Shown here: positions 37,328 through 48,270 of the stretch, in pieces
How the letters are laid out: every line of letters starts with the position of its first letter
Numbering within the stretch: position 1 is the stretch's first letter
Assembly (NCBI RefSeq): GCF_010093535.1
Contig: NW_022985164.1
Span: 1-56,901, forward strand
Length of the DNA stretch: 56,901 nucleotides
Origin: Lindgomyces ingoldianus
Lineage: Eukaryota; Ascomycota; Dothideomycetes; Pleosporales; Lindgomycetaceae
Reading direction: 5' to 3'
Notes under the pieces: generated by a model
Told to the model about the DNA's origin: nothing
The model's input: only the letters and a program-made list of their open reading frames with translations
The model's database searches: none
Position numbers and translations under genes: made by a program

Positions 37328-40300
37328 GGGGCAGCCTATCCCGCAGTCGAGCGAGGGTGTGCGGTGATAGCAGGGTGTCGGCTAGGTATTGCACACATAG
37401 AATTTCGCTATGTCGGGTGCAGAGTATGTGTGCATTTGATTAGTCGCAGCTCGTTCAGCTCGCAGATGGCGAGAAAATTCAGTGATGTTGCAGAGCGACG
37501 GGAATGTAAGTGTCGTGGTAGATGAAGCGGTACCTGCAGAGTCTCTCTTATCGAGCGATTGGCCCGCACTGTCTCAAATGATGACTCAGCTGCGTCACAC
37601 TGAGTTTCGTTTCTCCACAAAATGAAATATTGTCAGCACTTCTATAATGGCCCATCGCCATCATGTACTTGTGGTAGTAGTAATATGCTGTATTCCTTGG
37701 AAGCTGTATGACTTCGTAAGGGTAGGGTGGCATTGAAAAGAGCTAGCCAATTTAACTCTTCAAAGGTCATAGAACTTTCCATTTCTGGAACCGTCTCTAC
37801 CCTCCCGTTTGGCCCGTAATTGGCCTATAACAGCAACATTGAAAGGAGTTCCGCACAGAATGTTCAGAATGATGAACCTTTACCCCTTTTTAACGTAATT
37901 ATTTTAAAAATTACACTTTTCATCGTTTGATATCTAATGGAAACTCCTACTAGTAGCCATCTATCATCCAAAGGTTTCCGCGGCTGTAAAGGCATTGCAA
38001 AATTACTTCACACCCCCCTAAAGCTATAGAATACTGTCTCCCAGGAATGGTAAGTATTGTTACGGTTGATCTTGACAGAAAGGAAACTCTTTAGATAGAA
38101 ATGTATTAGTCTATGTTGGAAGAATGTTGCTGAATTCTTCACGATTAGAATGCAATGTTCACCCAGGAATGTGGTGGAGGGGTTTGAAGCGTCCACAGGT
38201 CACAATAGGCTCATAGCAGGTGAGTTGCTACAAGAGGTCGAGAAAACCAACTTTCAGGTCCCTGCTTTCCGCAATATTCTCCTCGTCATGGAGGAGCTCC
38301 ATACATCACACATAGGACAGTTCCCTAACTTTGCTCTGTTAGTTCCGTTTACTTCGCTAACTTTTTCTGTAACTTAGACGCAAATGGGAGGGGTCTCATG
38401 AAATGACAATGTAGTGTGCGCAAAGAAATGCTTTCCCAAAGATCTAACAAGGCTTTGAGATGAGGGCAGTGGCCGCCTCCTCTTCGCTTAGAGGGATGTT
38501 CTTGGGAGTGAACACCGAGCCGACCGTGTGTATTCGTGACGGGCATAATTCCGAGTGGGGAATTTTCCTTGCGCATCAATGTCGCCATTCTCAATCCAAG
38601 TGGTGTGGATTAATCGTTCGATGATGAGCCAGATGCAGTTAGACTTGATGGGGCTGATGTTGCTGACTGTGATTTCCATTAGGCTAGCAATGATAGAACG
38701 AGATAGTTGAATGGCGAATCGAGATGGTGGGCCTCAAGAGATGTTCAAGGACGGCCGTTACGTCAAAGAACCTGGTAGCAGTTAGAGGGAGCGATAATAG
38801 GCCCTTCGGCTTAGCAGAAACAGTAGTCAGCACTAGAAAGATCAAAGAACTGGCCTGGAAACATGATGCAGAGCCGGTCTGCACGTGGTGAATCCGTTCG
38901 ACAACACCGGGAGAGGGCCTCGTCTTTGGAAATGAGCCAGATTCAAGCCACAAACTGTGGCGAGACAGCAATAGACCTGCTCATGGCTGTGGGAAGCGTT
39001 GCCGTGAAAAATGTGCAAGCACTAAGCCAATGGACTGATGTGCTGGTCCAGGGGTCACTCCACTTGCTCTGCTCCCATCGAATGATAGAGAAATGGTTGT
39101 TGAGCGCGCGGCCTAGCAGATTCAAGACCCGAAAGCGCATGCTGGAGGCGAAGAAGCAACCTTTGGCGAGACCGGGAGGCGATTTTGTCCAGGGCAGTCT
39201 ATCGATTCAGCCCTGAAGCGATCGTCGGCGGATCGTTGGTCCAGGAGGTGATTTCGAAAATTGCCACCTCGCTCCCGCCTAGATCTGCATCATAACCACA
39301 AGATTCCGAGGGGAAGCAGGGGAGCTCGAATTTGCAGCACTCGCTCAGCCCCAGGGCGGCACGGGAATTTGTGAGAAACGGGAAACCGGAAGTGGCATTC
39401 TAATCCTGCTTCCCGCAACATGGTAGTGGAACATTGTTGCGGCGCGGTCTTACCTAATAGCGATGAGGCTCGGAGTGTAGTGCAACAATGCTGCTGTGTC
39501 TTGTATTTCGATGACCGTCGATGACCGGCGATGAGCTGGCGTCGGGCGTTCACTCAGAGGGATGCCCCAAGCGGAGTGGCTCCAAGCCAAGCTCGTATTC
39601 TTGGTCAAGTCGTCTCGCTGGCGGCGTAGACGGGAATGGACGGGAGTGGAAAAGGAGAAAAGGGAGAATTTGCTTCGTTCGCTTCGCTGCTTGAGCTGCG
39701 CTAAGAAGCCCCAGACTTCGAAACTCTCCTGGCTCCTTGTTCTTGAAGTTAGCCATGCCCAGCATGGTCAGGGGGAAATGCCGTCCGAAGCCTTGGCAAT
39801 GAAGCAGGCGGAATGGTGGATGCGCGGAGCACAAAGTCCCTCGCAGTGTAATTACATGGCGAGCAGACAGCATGGCGATTGTGTTATCATCGTAGCGGAG
39901 AGGAGCCTCGTAAGTACTCTATGTTGTCCGGCGCTGTATCCTCAAACACGCAGTCCGTAAAGTGGATTGCAGCGGAGGGATTAATTCCTGGCCCAAACGG
40001 GAGGCGCGAGACCCCTTTGCGGCGTACAAGGCCCACAGGCGAGGGCGGAAGGGGGTGTCCTCTGCACGCTTTGTGACGCCCAACGGTAGCGGCAGGGCAC
40101 TTGTGAGTCGCCCTCCCAAAATAGTGCACGCGGAGGTGAGGGATGCACCACTCACACGGCATCATCCAGTGTCGTCAGCGGCCAGCCTGCCAAAAGCAGT
40201 CTGGCCACCCTGCGACGATCGAACAGGTCCAGCACGCTTCTGGTGGCCCCAGCGTCCGCGCCGTCGTGCTTGAACAAACTTCCTGCGACCCCCTCTCAGA

Positions 40301-40893
40301 TTCCTTTAAGTGCTCTCCAGGATTCCTCCAGCAGACCGCATTGCTGTGCTACCTCCCTCGTGTGTCGACGCTGCCAACATAATGACCTTAGCCTAACAGT
40401 GTCATTCCCTAATCACCCCTCACACTCGTTTACCTTATCAAAACCGCCGTGGAGCTACTATATCGCCCACCGTTTCCTTACCCGCACACGAAAACTGCCA
40501 ATCGTTTCTTCCAATTCAGCTCCAGTTTCCTTCCAAAAGCGTTACTTCTCTCTCGTTCGGTACCAAGATCAATTCCCTAGCGCTGTGCGACAGCCGTCAT
40601 CTGCTGGCAAGCGTGCTCTGTATCACTTGACCACCTCCCCACCGCCTTGGGACAGACGCTGCAGTTGGTATCTCCATTGCCTCACCGCTGCAGAGCGAGG
40701 CCTCTGGATCAGGGCGCGTGGTTCAAATCCTTGAACCTCCACACACACGCCCACTTCAGACCAGCCGCCACCACGAAAATTTCCTCGTCCATGTCATAGG
40801 CCCTCTTATTGATCTTTCATCTCGCCCACCGCTGCTCTTTTGCACACCCTCGAGCAATTTCCACATTACATAGCATCCTCTAATACCCCCAAT
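37328..40893. other. 3.6 kb divergent intergenic region, UPF2 / chitin synthase
   Basis: No gene that I can support. The last 0.7 kb before the chitin synthase (about 40240-40890) is pyrimidine-rich with few G runs, as in long fungal 5' leaders, and contains an open frame of up to 163 codons (40243-40734) that could act as an upstream reading frame. A T-box-like GGTTCAAATCC at about 40720 is not part of a foldable tRNA. Confidence 0.45.
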
Positions 40894-43623
40894 ATGTGGC
40901 AACAAGTCTCTATGCTTGCCAGGGCCGTCAACGAAAATGGTGTGCCCGCCATAACGGACCCTTGGGCAACCAAAGATGTGAGAAGCTCCAGCGCTCAGAT
41001 TGAGATTTGTATCCATGTGTTGACCGTATGTCCAGATTGTCTATGTAGCTATTGTCGGCAGCGTCATGCTTGCTGCTTTGCTCGAATGGTTCCTTTGGTT
41101 AGCTGCTTTTCTATATTGTTTGGTCAAAGTCTTCCAGAAGGCCGAGACCATTAGTGTCAGAATTCTGGCGATTATCATGATGATTCTTTTCACGGCTCTC
41201 CGGTAAGCAGGCCCCGGTCAGTCCTATGCACGCATCTAATGGCCCTCAGAGCGATTTTTCTTCCCATCATGGTCGTAACCCTTCCGCTGCCGTCGCAGGT
41301 TACACAATATTTTCCGACCGCTATGGTTAGCTTTTTGCAATGGTTCGCCTTCTGGTCTTTTGCCGGTCTTCTGACAATTCCGTGGTTGTTCTGCGTTTAC
41401 CAGCTGGTCACCCACTCTGTTGGACGAAGGAAGCGGATAAAGACGGTGCTGGACGAAGCCTCGGCTCCCAAGGTCGTCATCATCATGCCCTGCTACAAGG
41501 AAATTCCCGAGATTCTCCTCCGCACTGTTGACTCGTTAGTTGACTGCGAGTATCCACCGTCATGTCTTCACATCTTCCTCTCTTTTGATGGGGACCAGGA
41601 AGATGAGCTGTACCTCAACACCATTGAAAAATTAGGAGTACCTCTTACCCTCGACTCGTACCCCAAGTCTATTGATGTGACCTACCGAAGCTGTCGCATC
41701 ACAGTCTCTCGATTCCCTCATGGTGGAAAGCGCCACTGCCAGAAGCGAACTTTCAAGCTCATCGACAAGATCTATACCGAGTATCTCAAGCGCAACGATA
41801 ACCTTTTCGTGCTCTTTATCGATTCCGATTGTATCCTAGACAAAGTCTGCATTCAGAACTTCATGTATGAAATGGAGCTCAAGCCCGGAAGCAAGAAGAA
41901 TATGTTGGCGATGACTGGCGTGATTACGTCCACAACAGAGAAAAACTCGCTTATCACGCTGTTACAGGATATGGAGTATATCCACGGTCAACTTTTCGAG
42001 CGTTCCGTTGAATCTGGTTGCGGAGCCGTCACCTGTCTACCTGGTGCCCTCACAATTCTTCGTTTCTCGGCCTTCCGACGCATGGCTAAATACTACTTCG
42101 CTGACAAGGCCGAGCAGTGCGAGGATCTCTTCGACTACGGAAAATGTCATTTGGGCGAAGATCGATGGCTGACCCACTTGTTCATGATTGGTGCAAAGGA
42201 ACGATACCAAATTCAGATGAATACGGGAGCTTTTTGCAAGACCGAGGCTGTACAATCCTACCGATCCCTCCTCAAGCAACGTCGCCGATGGTTCCTGGGG
42301 TTTATCACCAACGAAGTATGCATGTTGACAGACATTCGACTCTGGAAGCGATACACCATCCTTTGTATTGTCCGATTCATGCAGAACACTATTCGTACAA
42401 CCGCCCTTCTCTTCTTCATTATGGTTATCTCCATCATCACCACATCCCAGAAGGTCAAAAATCTACCGGTGGGCTTCATCGCCATTTCACTTGGCCTGAA
42501 TTGGGTTCTCATGCTGTACTTTGGTGCCAAACTCGGACGTTACAAAATCATGCTTTACCCCGTCATGTTCGTCATCAACCCCTTCTTCAATTGGGTGTAC
42601 ATGGTTTACGGTATCTTCACTGCGGGTCAGCGGACCTGGGGAGGACCTCGAGCAGATGCCGGATCTGCTGACACCACGACCACACCCCAACAGGCCATTG
42701 AGCAAGCCGAAGCCGCCGGTGATGATCTCAATGTTGTTCCTGAGACCTTTAAACCTGCTGTGGAGGCACAGAAGAATCGTCCTGCAGCTGTGCCGCTCCA
42801 ACCTTCTGACCACTTAGAAGGCCGCTTCGCCCCGGCAGAGAGACAGCCAGGTGGCTGGTACCAACAACCCAACGACTCAGGTCTCACCCTTCCAAACATG
42901 CTTCCGCGCAATCCAAATGCACCACACGTCCCACTTCACCCACGCACTTCAATGGACTCTTTCATGTCTGGAACTTCCGCTGGCAACTCGGTCTATCTAC
43001 CACGTCGCATCGAAAGTATTATGGATCCCGAAGACGCTCGCTTGTATCACAAGACCCAAGCGTCCCAGAAACCTGCTGGTGGCGCGTACTTTGAAACGGA
43101 TCACCGCCCTAAGCATCCGTATCAGATAAACACAGCCCAGGCTAAATCTCCGTACCATGAATCCGTCGAGTCTCTCTCAGACGACTCCATTTATCAAGGC
43201 CATGGGAAGCTCCCGCAGAGACCCCCACACTCACGTGGTAACAGTGACCAGAGCACCCGCTCTCCTAGTCAACATTCTCCAGCTGCTAATTCGCCTCTTT
43301 CTGCAGAGTTCGGGCAAGCTGGGTTAGAAGTACCGAAGGCGAGCCACAGTCGAGAAGGCCACCGCGACTCCTCTGGATCCTACACGGCCGCTAATCGCAC
43401 GGGCCGCAGCCCGCTTGCCCGAGCCAGCTTTGTCCGGACCGCTCCGGGTGAGGAAGTTGGCATCGAGCTCCAGCAGCAACAGCAGAGGAGTTTGATGCGC
43501 GATGTTTCACCTGCACCTGTTGTAACCCCGACAGAGCCGGGCCATTCGAGAAGCGAGAGCCGTGATTCTGAGAAGAAGAGGAGAAGGAGACTAACGAAGA
43601 ATCCTCCTGGTAGTAGCAAATAG
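40894..43623 (+). CDS. Chitin synthase, class VI
   Basis: Processive membrane GT2 enzyme that polymerises UDP-GlcNAc into cell-wall chitin. It is 874 aa from exons 40894-40977, 41036-41202 and 41250-43623. Exon 2 encodes two N-terminal membrane segments (IVYVAIVGSVMLAALLEWFL and the stretch ending RILAIIMMILFTAL), which join in frame to RAIFLPIMVVTLPLP. Catalytic motifs are intact: DSDC at 275-278, EDRW at 387-390 and QRRRW at 427-431. Further membrane helices lie at about 450-540. The tail of some 330 residues is hydrophilic, Ser/Pro/Gln-rich and ends in a basic cluster. The absence of a myosin motor, a DEK domain or a long N-terminal extension separates it from classes V/VII and IV. The first intron uses GTGAGA with a TTGAC branch site. 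Class VI enzymes are known from filamentous fungi. Confidence 0.9.
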
Positions 43624-45149
43624 GCTTTGTGGTTGTCAAACGGACCATCAATATCGTGTGGTAGCAGTTCTACGTTCCTTAAACTCGTCGCATACGCATA
43701 CCAAAAATCGGATTTCATTTCACATGTCCCTCGCTGTGCTATCACTGCACTTAGACGTTAAAGAATATTTTCACCACATCCTCGGATTTTCTTCAAGTTT
43801 CATCTTGCATAGGGCATTGGCGTTTTTAGAATCGATAACAGGCCTTCATCAACATTCCTTAATGTACTTTAACGGAGGCTGGGTGCAGGTGATTATTGGA
43901 TGGAACTAACTGGGTTGGGTTGAATTTGGGATGTCATGAGGTTCTTGGGCTTGACACAGGCAGAGATCATGACGGACGCTATTCCTACCTCCAATGATGC
44001 GCCGGTATCGGCGCTTATATATAAGTGCTCCGGTATATATGAGACGGAGGCGTGCAACAGCTGGCAAGGGTCAGCAGGGTGAATACTTAATGTTTAGAGT
44101 ATTGAGATCAGCGATATTATCCCTTTCATTTGCCTTTTGTAGTTGTTCTGTGCATCCTGACATTTTTGGACCTTTGATTCAGTAAAGATTCAGGCAATTT
44201 ACCCAGCACTGCAAGATCCGTCTCTCGACTACCCTAGAAGCTAAGCGAGCTTTTCTCTCGCGAAAACCTTCACCTTTTGCCCTCCTCATCCTAGTATAGC
44301 ATAAAATACTCCAAGCTCCACCAGCTCTCTACGGTAGTAGAGTCTGCGGTCGTTATAACAAGCACGTTCACATCCAGCTGCTCTCCTCCACTCTCCCTCC
44401 ATCGCCCAAACTTCGAGCCAGCATTTCTATTAGTCTGCGGATCACAACAGGAAAGCTGTCTCATTCTGGATCAAATTCAAACTATGTACTAAGTCCGCCA
44501 ACCTTTTAATTAATCACACGTCTTCATACTCCCAAGGTCATCTTCTACGGTTATTCCAGCAAGCATAGAAGCTGCTGAGCTGTTCTTATCTGCTTCTCCC
44601 TCTTATCCTGATTCACGTCTTAGCGCGTCTCTGAAGTCCCGGGTTCTCGTATGCTCAGCTGTAATTGATACTATTCTATCATTTCCAGGTACGTTTGTTT
44701 ACCATCTTTCCAATATGCATATGAGAGAACAAAAGAGCGTCTGATAATGAACAGAGATATTGACGTAATCTGTGCCCGGAGGAAGATCCGCAAACCGTCC
44801 GTGGTGAAGATATCGGGCGCTAGTTAAAGCAGGAAGAGAAGGCAAAAGCAATTCTCGTACTCTAGCTGTTTGTCAAGTCCGCCGCCCCGGTTGACAGCGA
44901 GTTGAGGCGTGGCAAGCAGAGCGAGTCACAGTTTTAACGATAACAGAGCGTTTAGAATAAGCGCTTACATTATTCTATACACGTGTTCGTTAGGGAACTA
45001 TTACATATTATTTGCCCTCGGCCTTTAAAACCTCTTTGTTAATATTTATAATGTAGAGTTTCGGACAGGTGATATGATGTCGCATGTAGGCTAGAAGCAA
45101 TTCCACGTCGTTATATGCCCAGCTCCCAGCTGGCGCGCCAGCTCTGGGC
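43624..45149. other. Intergenic, no gene seen
   Basis: 3' flank of the chitin synthase and spacer before the HET relic. It becomes progressively AT-rich after about 44.9 kb. I see no open frame of note. Confidence 0.5.
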
Positions 45150-45940
45150 TCAGAAAGCATAGAACAAGTTTTGGTCTCCTACACTTAAATCATGTATCCA
45201 GCAAAGATTCTGAATTAGCCCACTACTCCAGAGCCCGTCTGTAACCATATCTCTAATAACTGTTGATGACAATTGTTGGATGCCGTTGTTGGCAGCAACC
45301 TTATCGACTTTTTTAGATACCTCGCATCTGGAGTAAGCTCTAACGAAAACTTGGCATGAACCATACGGATTCTCTTGCCATTTATCATCTCTCTGAGTCT
45401 GAAAGTAGGTTTGCTTTAGCAACTGGCTGGGTAACGTGGAGAGTGGCATTTAGGGACAGCTCACCAGAGCTATTCATCAAGCACTCCCAAAATATATGAG
45501 AGGCTGAGAAGTGCAGAACTCAAGTCGAAAGAAATCGCTCTTGTACCTTCCAAGCTCCATTATGCAGTGGACCTTGTCCCAAGTCGCTTTCCCACTGTCC
45601 ACAAGGGCCCGTAGATTCTAGCAGGACATAAGGCACCTTCACCAAGCACATCCCGCAAGACTCAGTTCGTTTGGGCTCATAATGGATACTCCATAGTGTA
45701 ATCTCTCGCACAGAACAATCTATCAGACCCTCGGGACACTTCGGTTGCACCTATATTGTAAAAATTGTAAGAGAACACTTCGCGCATTGCAGCAGCTTCC
45801 CATGTCAGTCCTTGATGTTGCCTTGGGAAGCACAGAGTGAGCCGATCCAATAATATAAGGCGCAGCATATTTGCTTGTGGTGAAGGTTACATCGCGGAAA
45901 GCCTTTAGAGAACTTCTAGTGGAAATGCCTGCCCTTAGAA
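45150..45940 (-). pseudogene. HET-domain (heterokaryon incompatibility) gene relic
   Basis: Minus-strand pieces in different frames follow the second half of a HET domain in order. A piece at about 45677-45868 matches the region after the conserved WIDSLCI block, with EAAAMREVFSYNFYNIGAT. A piece at 45520-45750 ends GPLHNGAWKVQERFLS, the typical HET 'W-x-x-QER' block. A piece at 45150-45449 matches the following region around RAYSRCEVSKKVDKV. The frames are separated by frameshifts, and a TGA follows the QER block where the family has Arg, so the gene is broken. The start of the domain is missing or lies towards the LTR element inserted at 46068. HET proteins trigger cell death on fusion of unlike strains; this copy should be inactive. 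Confidence 0.75.
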
Positions 45941-46067
45941 AGTCTTTAGTCCTTCTATTAGAGTACAGTAGCTTCCTGTTTCCCTAGCAAGTGCTTTACA
46001 TAAGGTAGGGCTAGGAAGTTAATTTGTCCTAATTTTAAAGATGCACAGCTTAGTAATATATGTCTCC

Positions 46068-46294
46068 TGTCGGTTGACCTGGGTTCGATTGAACGAACGT
46101 ACGCCCAAGGGGCGTACTAAGAGGTGAGCAGGCAAAGATCTTCTTGTTATTAACTACTGCCCTCTCTCTTTGTACAAAGAAAGAGGGCTCTTAAGTACAC
46201 ATAGCCCCTAACGCACAGGCTAAATAGCTAATATTTTAGGTAACCTAATTTAGCTATACACGTGTACAGACATAGCTATACTTACATACAAACA
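46068..46294. repeat. LTR family C, left copy (227 bp)
   Basis: Same length as the copy at 47451-47677. The middle part (about 46180-46225) is identical to it. The left part keeps C and G where the other copy has T and A. The right part shows the reverse. Confidence 0.92.
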
Positions 46295-46348
46295 CTAGCA
46301 ACTTTTTACTTTTATAAAGTTACTTACTTATTTATATGTTAATTTTAC

Positions 46349-46369
46349 TTTTTTTTTTTTTTTTTTTTT
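46349..46369. repeat. Run of 21 T inside the LTR element
   Basis: A pure T tract 55 bp inside the left LTR, followed by pyrimidine-rich sequence. It might be the complement of a purine tract, but it does not abut the LTR. Confidence 0.6.
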
Positions 46370-46791
46370 ACTCTTTTACTTTCTTTTTTAGAGCTAACCC
46401 TTAGTGCTTTTTTTATTTATAATATCCCCTAGCTTCTTAGCTTGTGTATAATTTAACCTGCCTTTAGAATAGTGCCTGTGCTTAGCTAGAGCAAGAAGAA
46501 GTTCTTGCCTAATTACATAAAAAAGGTTGTTAAAATTATGCGTTGTTTATCTCTTAAAGTTGTTTTACTTTTACAGTGTGTACCTTCCTTTTAGTAGCTT
46601 ACGCATGTTAAAGAAGATGTACACTGTGTATAAAGCTTATTATTATAGTAGGGGAGAGTCTATATTTATCCTATTATGCAGAAGATCTAAATCCACCTCT
46701 CTGCGTAGAATTGTTTTAGACACACGTGTAACCCCTAACAACTCTTTATATAAGGTGTATAGAGACGCTATAACTTAGGGGGGAGTGTAGG

Positions 46792-46988
46792 TTAATTGCC
46801 TTCTGTGCAGGCAATTAATCCCTAGGGGGGGGGAGAGGGGAGGTGTTAGTTAATCGCCTTTTGTGCGGGCAATAGATGTTGGGTCGCAGCGTGTTTAGGC
46901 AACGTAGGGGGGGGGGGAGGTATATCGCGGGCTTTTGTATGTGCGATAGATGTTAACTAATTAATCGCCTTTTATGCAGGCAATTAAT
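46792..46988. repeat. Palindrome family 1: four related hairpins with G runs
   Basis: The first hairpin (46792-46818) pairs TTAATTGCC with GGCAATTAA around a 9-base loop. The last (46961-46988) has the same arms with one mismatch. Two weaker versions lie at about 46850-46875 and 46924-46948. G runs of 9-10 bases separate them (about 46826 and 46910). Confidence 0.85.
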
Positions 46989-47031
46989 TAAGAGGGTGTT
47001 AACAAGGCAGGCTGCTAATAAGAAGCCTCCT

Positions 47032-47423
47032 CTGCGTGGCTACGCACGCAGTAGGTTTCTAATCATGCGGCCTGTATTGTCTCCTCTGCGTGGCTACGCA
47101 CGCAGTAGGCAAGTAGTTGCACAGCCTGTGTTAACAGGAGGCTCTAGGGCGCATAAAGGCTTAGCAGTAAGCCCTCTCTGCGTAGCTACGCACGCAGCAG
47201 GTTGCTAATCTTGTCTTTATGCAATTAGTTAATCTAGGGGCGCGCATAAGGCTTACTTACCCCTCTCTATGTGGCTACGCACATAGTGGATGTAAGCTTC
47301 TTTGTACCTTCTCTGCGTAGCTACGCACGCAGTAGGTGTGAGCTTCTTGTACAGTAGCAGTTTTATTAATCCTTGCAAATCTGTCTATTAAGGACAATAT
47401 CCTCTGCGTAGCTACGCACGCAG
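47032..47423. repeat. Palindrome family 2: six copies of CTGCGTAGCTACGCACGCAG
   Basis: Copies lie at 47032-47051, 47086-47105, 47178-47197, 47267-47286, 47313-47332 and 47404-47423. Each is 20 bases with outer arms CTGCGT and ACGCAG; the core GCGTAGCTACGC is a perfect palindrome in three copies and has GG for AG in the others. The copy at 47267 reads CTATGT and ACATAG, so both arms changed and still pair. Spacers are unrelated and 34-74 bp long except where they share a TAGG start. Confidence 0.92.
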
Positions 47424-47450
47424 TAAATAGTCTGTTAATAGACTAATTAG

Positions 47451-47677
47451 TGTTAGTTAACCTAGGTTTAATTAAACAAATATACGCCTAAGGGGTGTAC
47501 TAAGAGGTAAGTAGGTAAAGATCTTTTTATTATTAACTACTACTCTTTCTTTTTATACAAAGAAAGAGGGCTCTTAAGTACACATAGCCCCTAACGCACA
47601 GGCCAGATAGCCAACGTTTTAGGCAACCTAATTTAGCCGTACGCGTGTACGGACACAGCTGTACTTACGTACAGACA
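47451..47677. repeat. LTR family C, right copy (227 bp)
   Basis: Partner of 46068-46294, ending ACAGACA and followed by the TCTCC target duplication. Its left part carries the C-to-T and G-to-A changes; its right part is the better preserved one. Confidence 0.92.
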
Positions 47678-47774
47678 TCTCCTATTCTAATTACACAGCT
47701 TATATACTATACATGCTTTAATTAAATCTCTAGCAATAAGTTTAGTAGCTTAATTATTTTGTTTTTACAGCATT

Positions 47775-48270
47775 AACGTACACCACAGGCAAGTTGCTTA
47801 CACACCTAAGTTGCTTACTTTTGCTAAGACTACACTAAACTACTTTTTCTACACTAATGCATTCCTAACAATAATACTTAAATGTGCTAAAAAAGATGTT
47901 AAATATAGCCTATACTTTAGGCTTTTAAACAAAATATAACACTTTTAAAGTAATATGCTATAGCTAATATACTCTATAGGTAAGTTACTTACACACTTAA
48001 GTTACTTACTTTTACTAAGACTTTACTAAACTACTTTTTTTACACTAATATATTTCTAATAACACTACTTAGATGTGCTAAAAGAATATTAGATATAGCT
48101 TATACTTTAGGCTTTTAAATAAAACATAATATACTTAAAGTAATATGCTATAGCTATATATAATATTCTTTTAGCATGTTTAAGTAGTGTTATTAGAAAT
48201 ACATTAGTATAAGAAAAGTAGTTTAGTAAAGTCTTTACAAAAGTAAGCAACTTAGGTATGTAAGCAACTG
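47775..48270. repeat. Dispersed AT-rich repeat: two inverted copies and one direct copy
   Basis: Copies at about 47787-47945 and 47967-48140 run in one direction and 48152-48268 in the other. All carry the paired AGTTGCTTAC / GTAAGCAACT boxes at the same end. The copy at 1075-1196 belongs to the same family. The outer two copies form inverted ends about 480 bp apart, like a terminal-inverted-repeat element, but I found no target duplication. Confidence 0.65.

Larger units (their letters stand above)
46068..47677. mobile_element. Complete 1,610-bp non-coding LTR element (TRIM-like)
   Basis: Two direct LTRs of exactly 227 bp (46068-46294 and 47451-47677) begin TGT and end ACA. They flank a 1,156-bp interior. 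The five bases on each side are identical, TCTCC at 46063-46067 and 47678-47682, which is the duplication left by integrase. No reading frame of note lies inside, so it is a non-autonomous element of the TRIM type that would need enzymes from elsewhere. I could not identify a primer-binding site or purine tract, so the strand is unknown. The interior carries two palindrome families and two long G runs. Confidence 0.88.

Noticed and set aside
40670..40745. Possible tRNA because of GGTTCAAATCC and a T-arm-like segment
   Set aside because: The T stem has a mismatch, and there is no matching acceptor strand, A box or anticodon arm upstream.
46068..46110. RNA polymerase III B box (GGTTCGATTG) in the left LTR, suggesting a SINE
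   Set aside because: It is only a partial match, lacks an A box at the right distance, and the element has clear LTRs with a target duplication.
47032..47423. CRISPR array
   Set aside because: Repeats with unrelated spacers suggest it at first sight, but the genome is fungal, spacers vary from 34 to 74 bp, and the repeats lie inside an LTR element.
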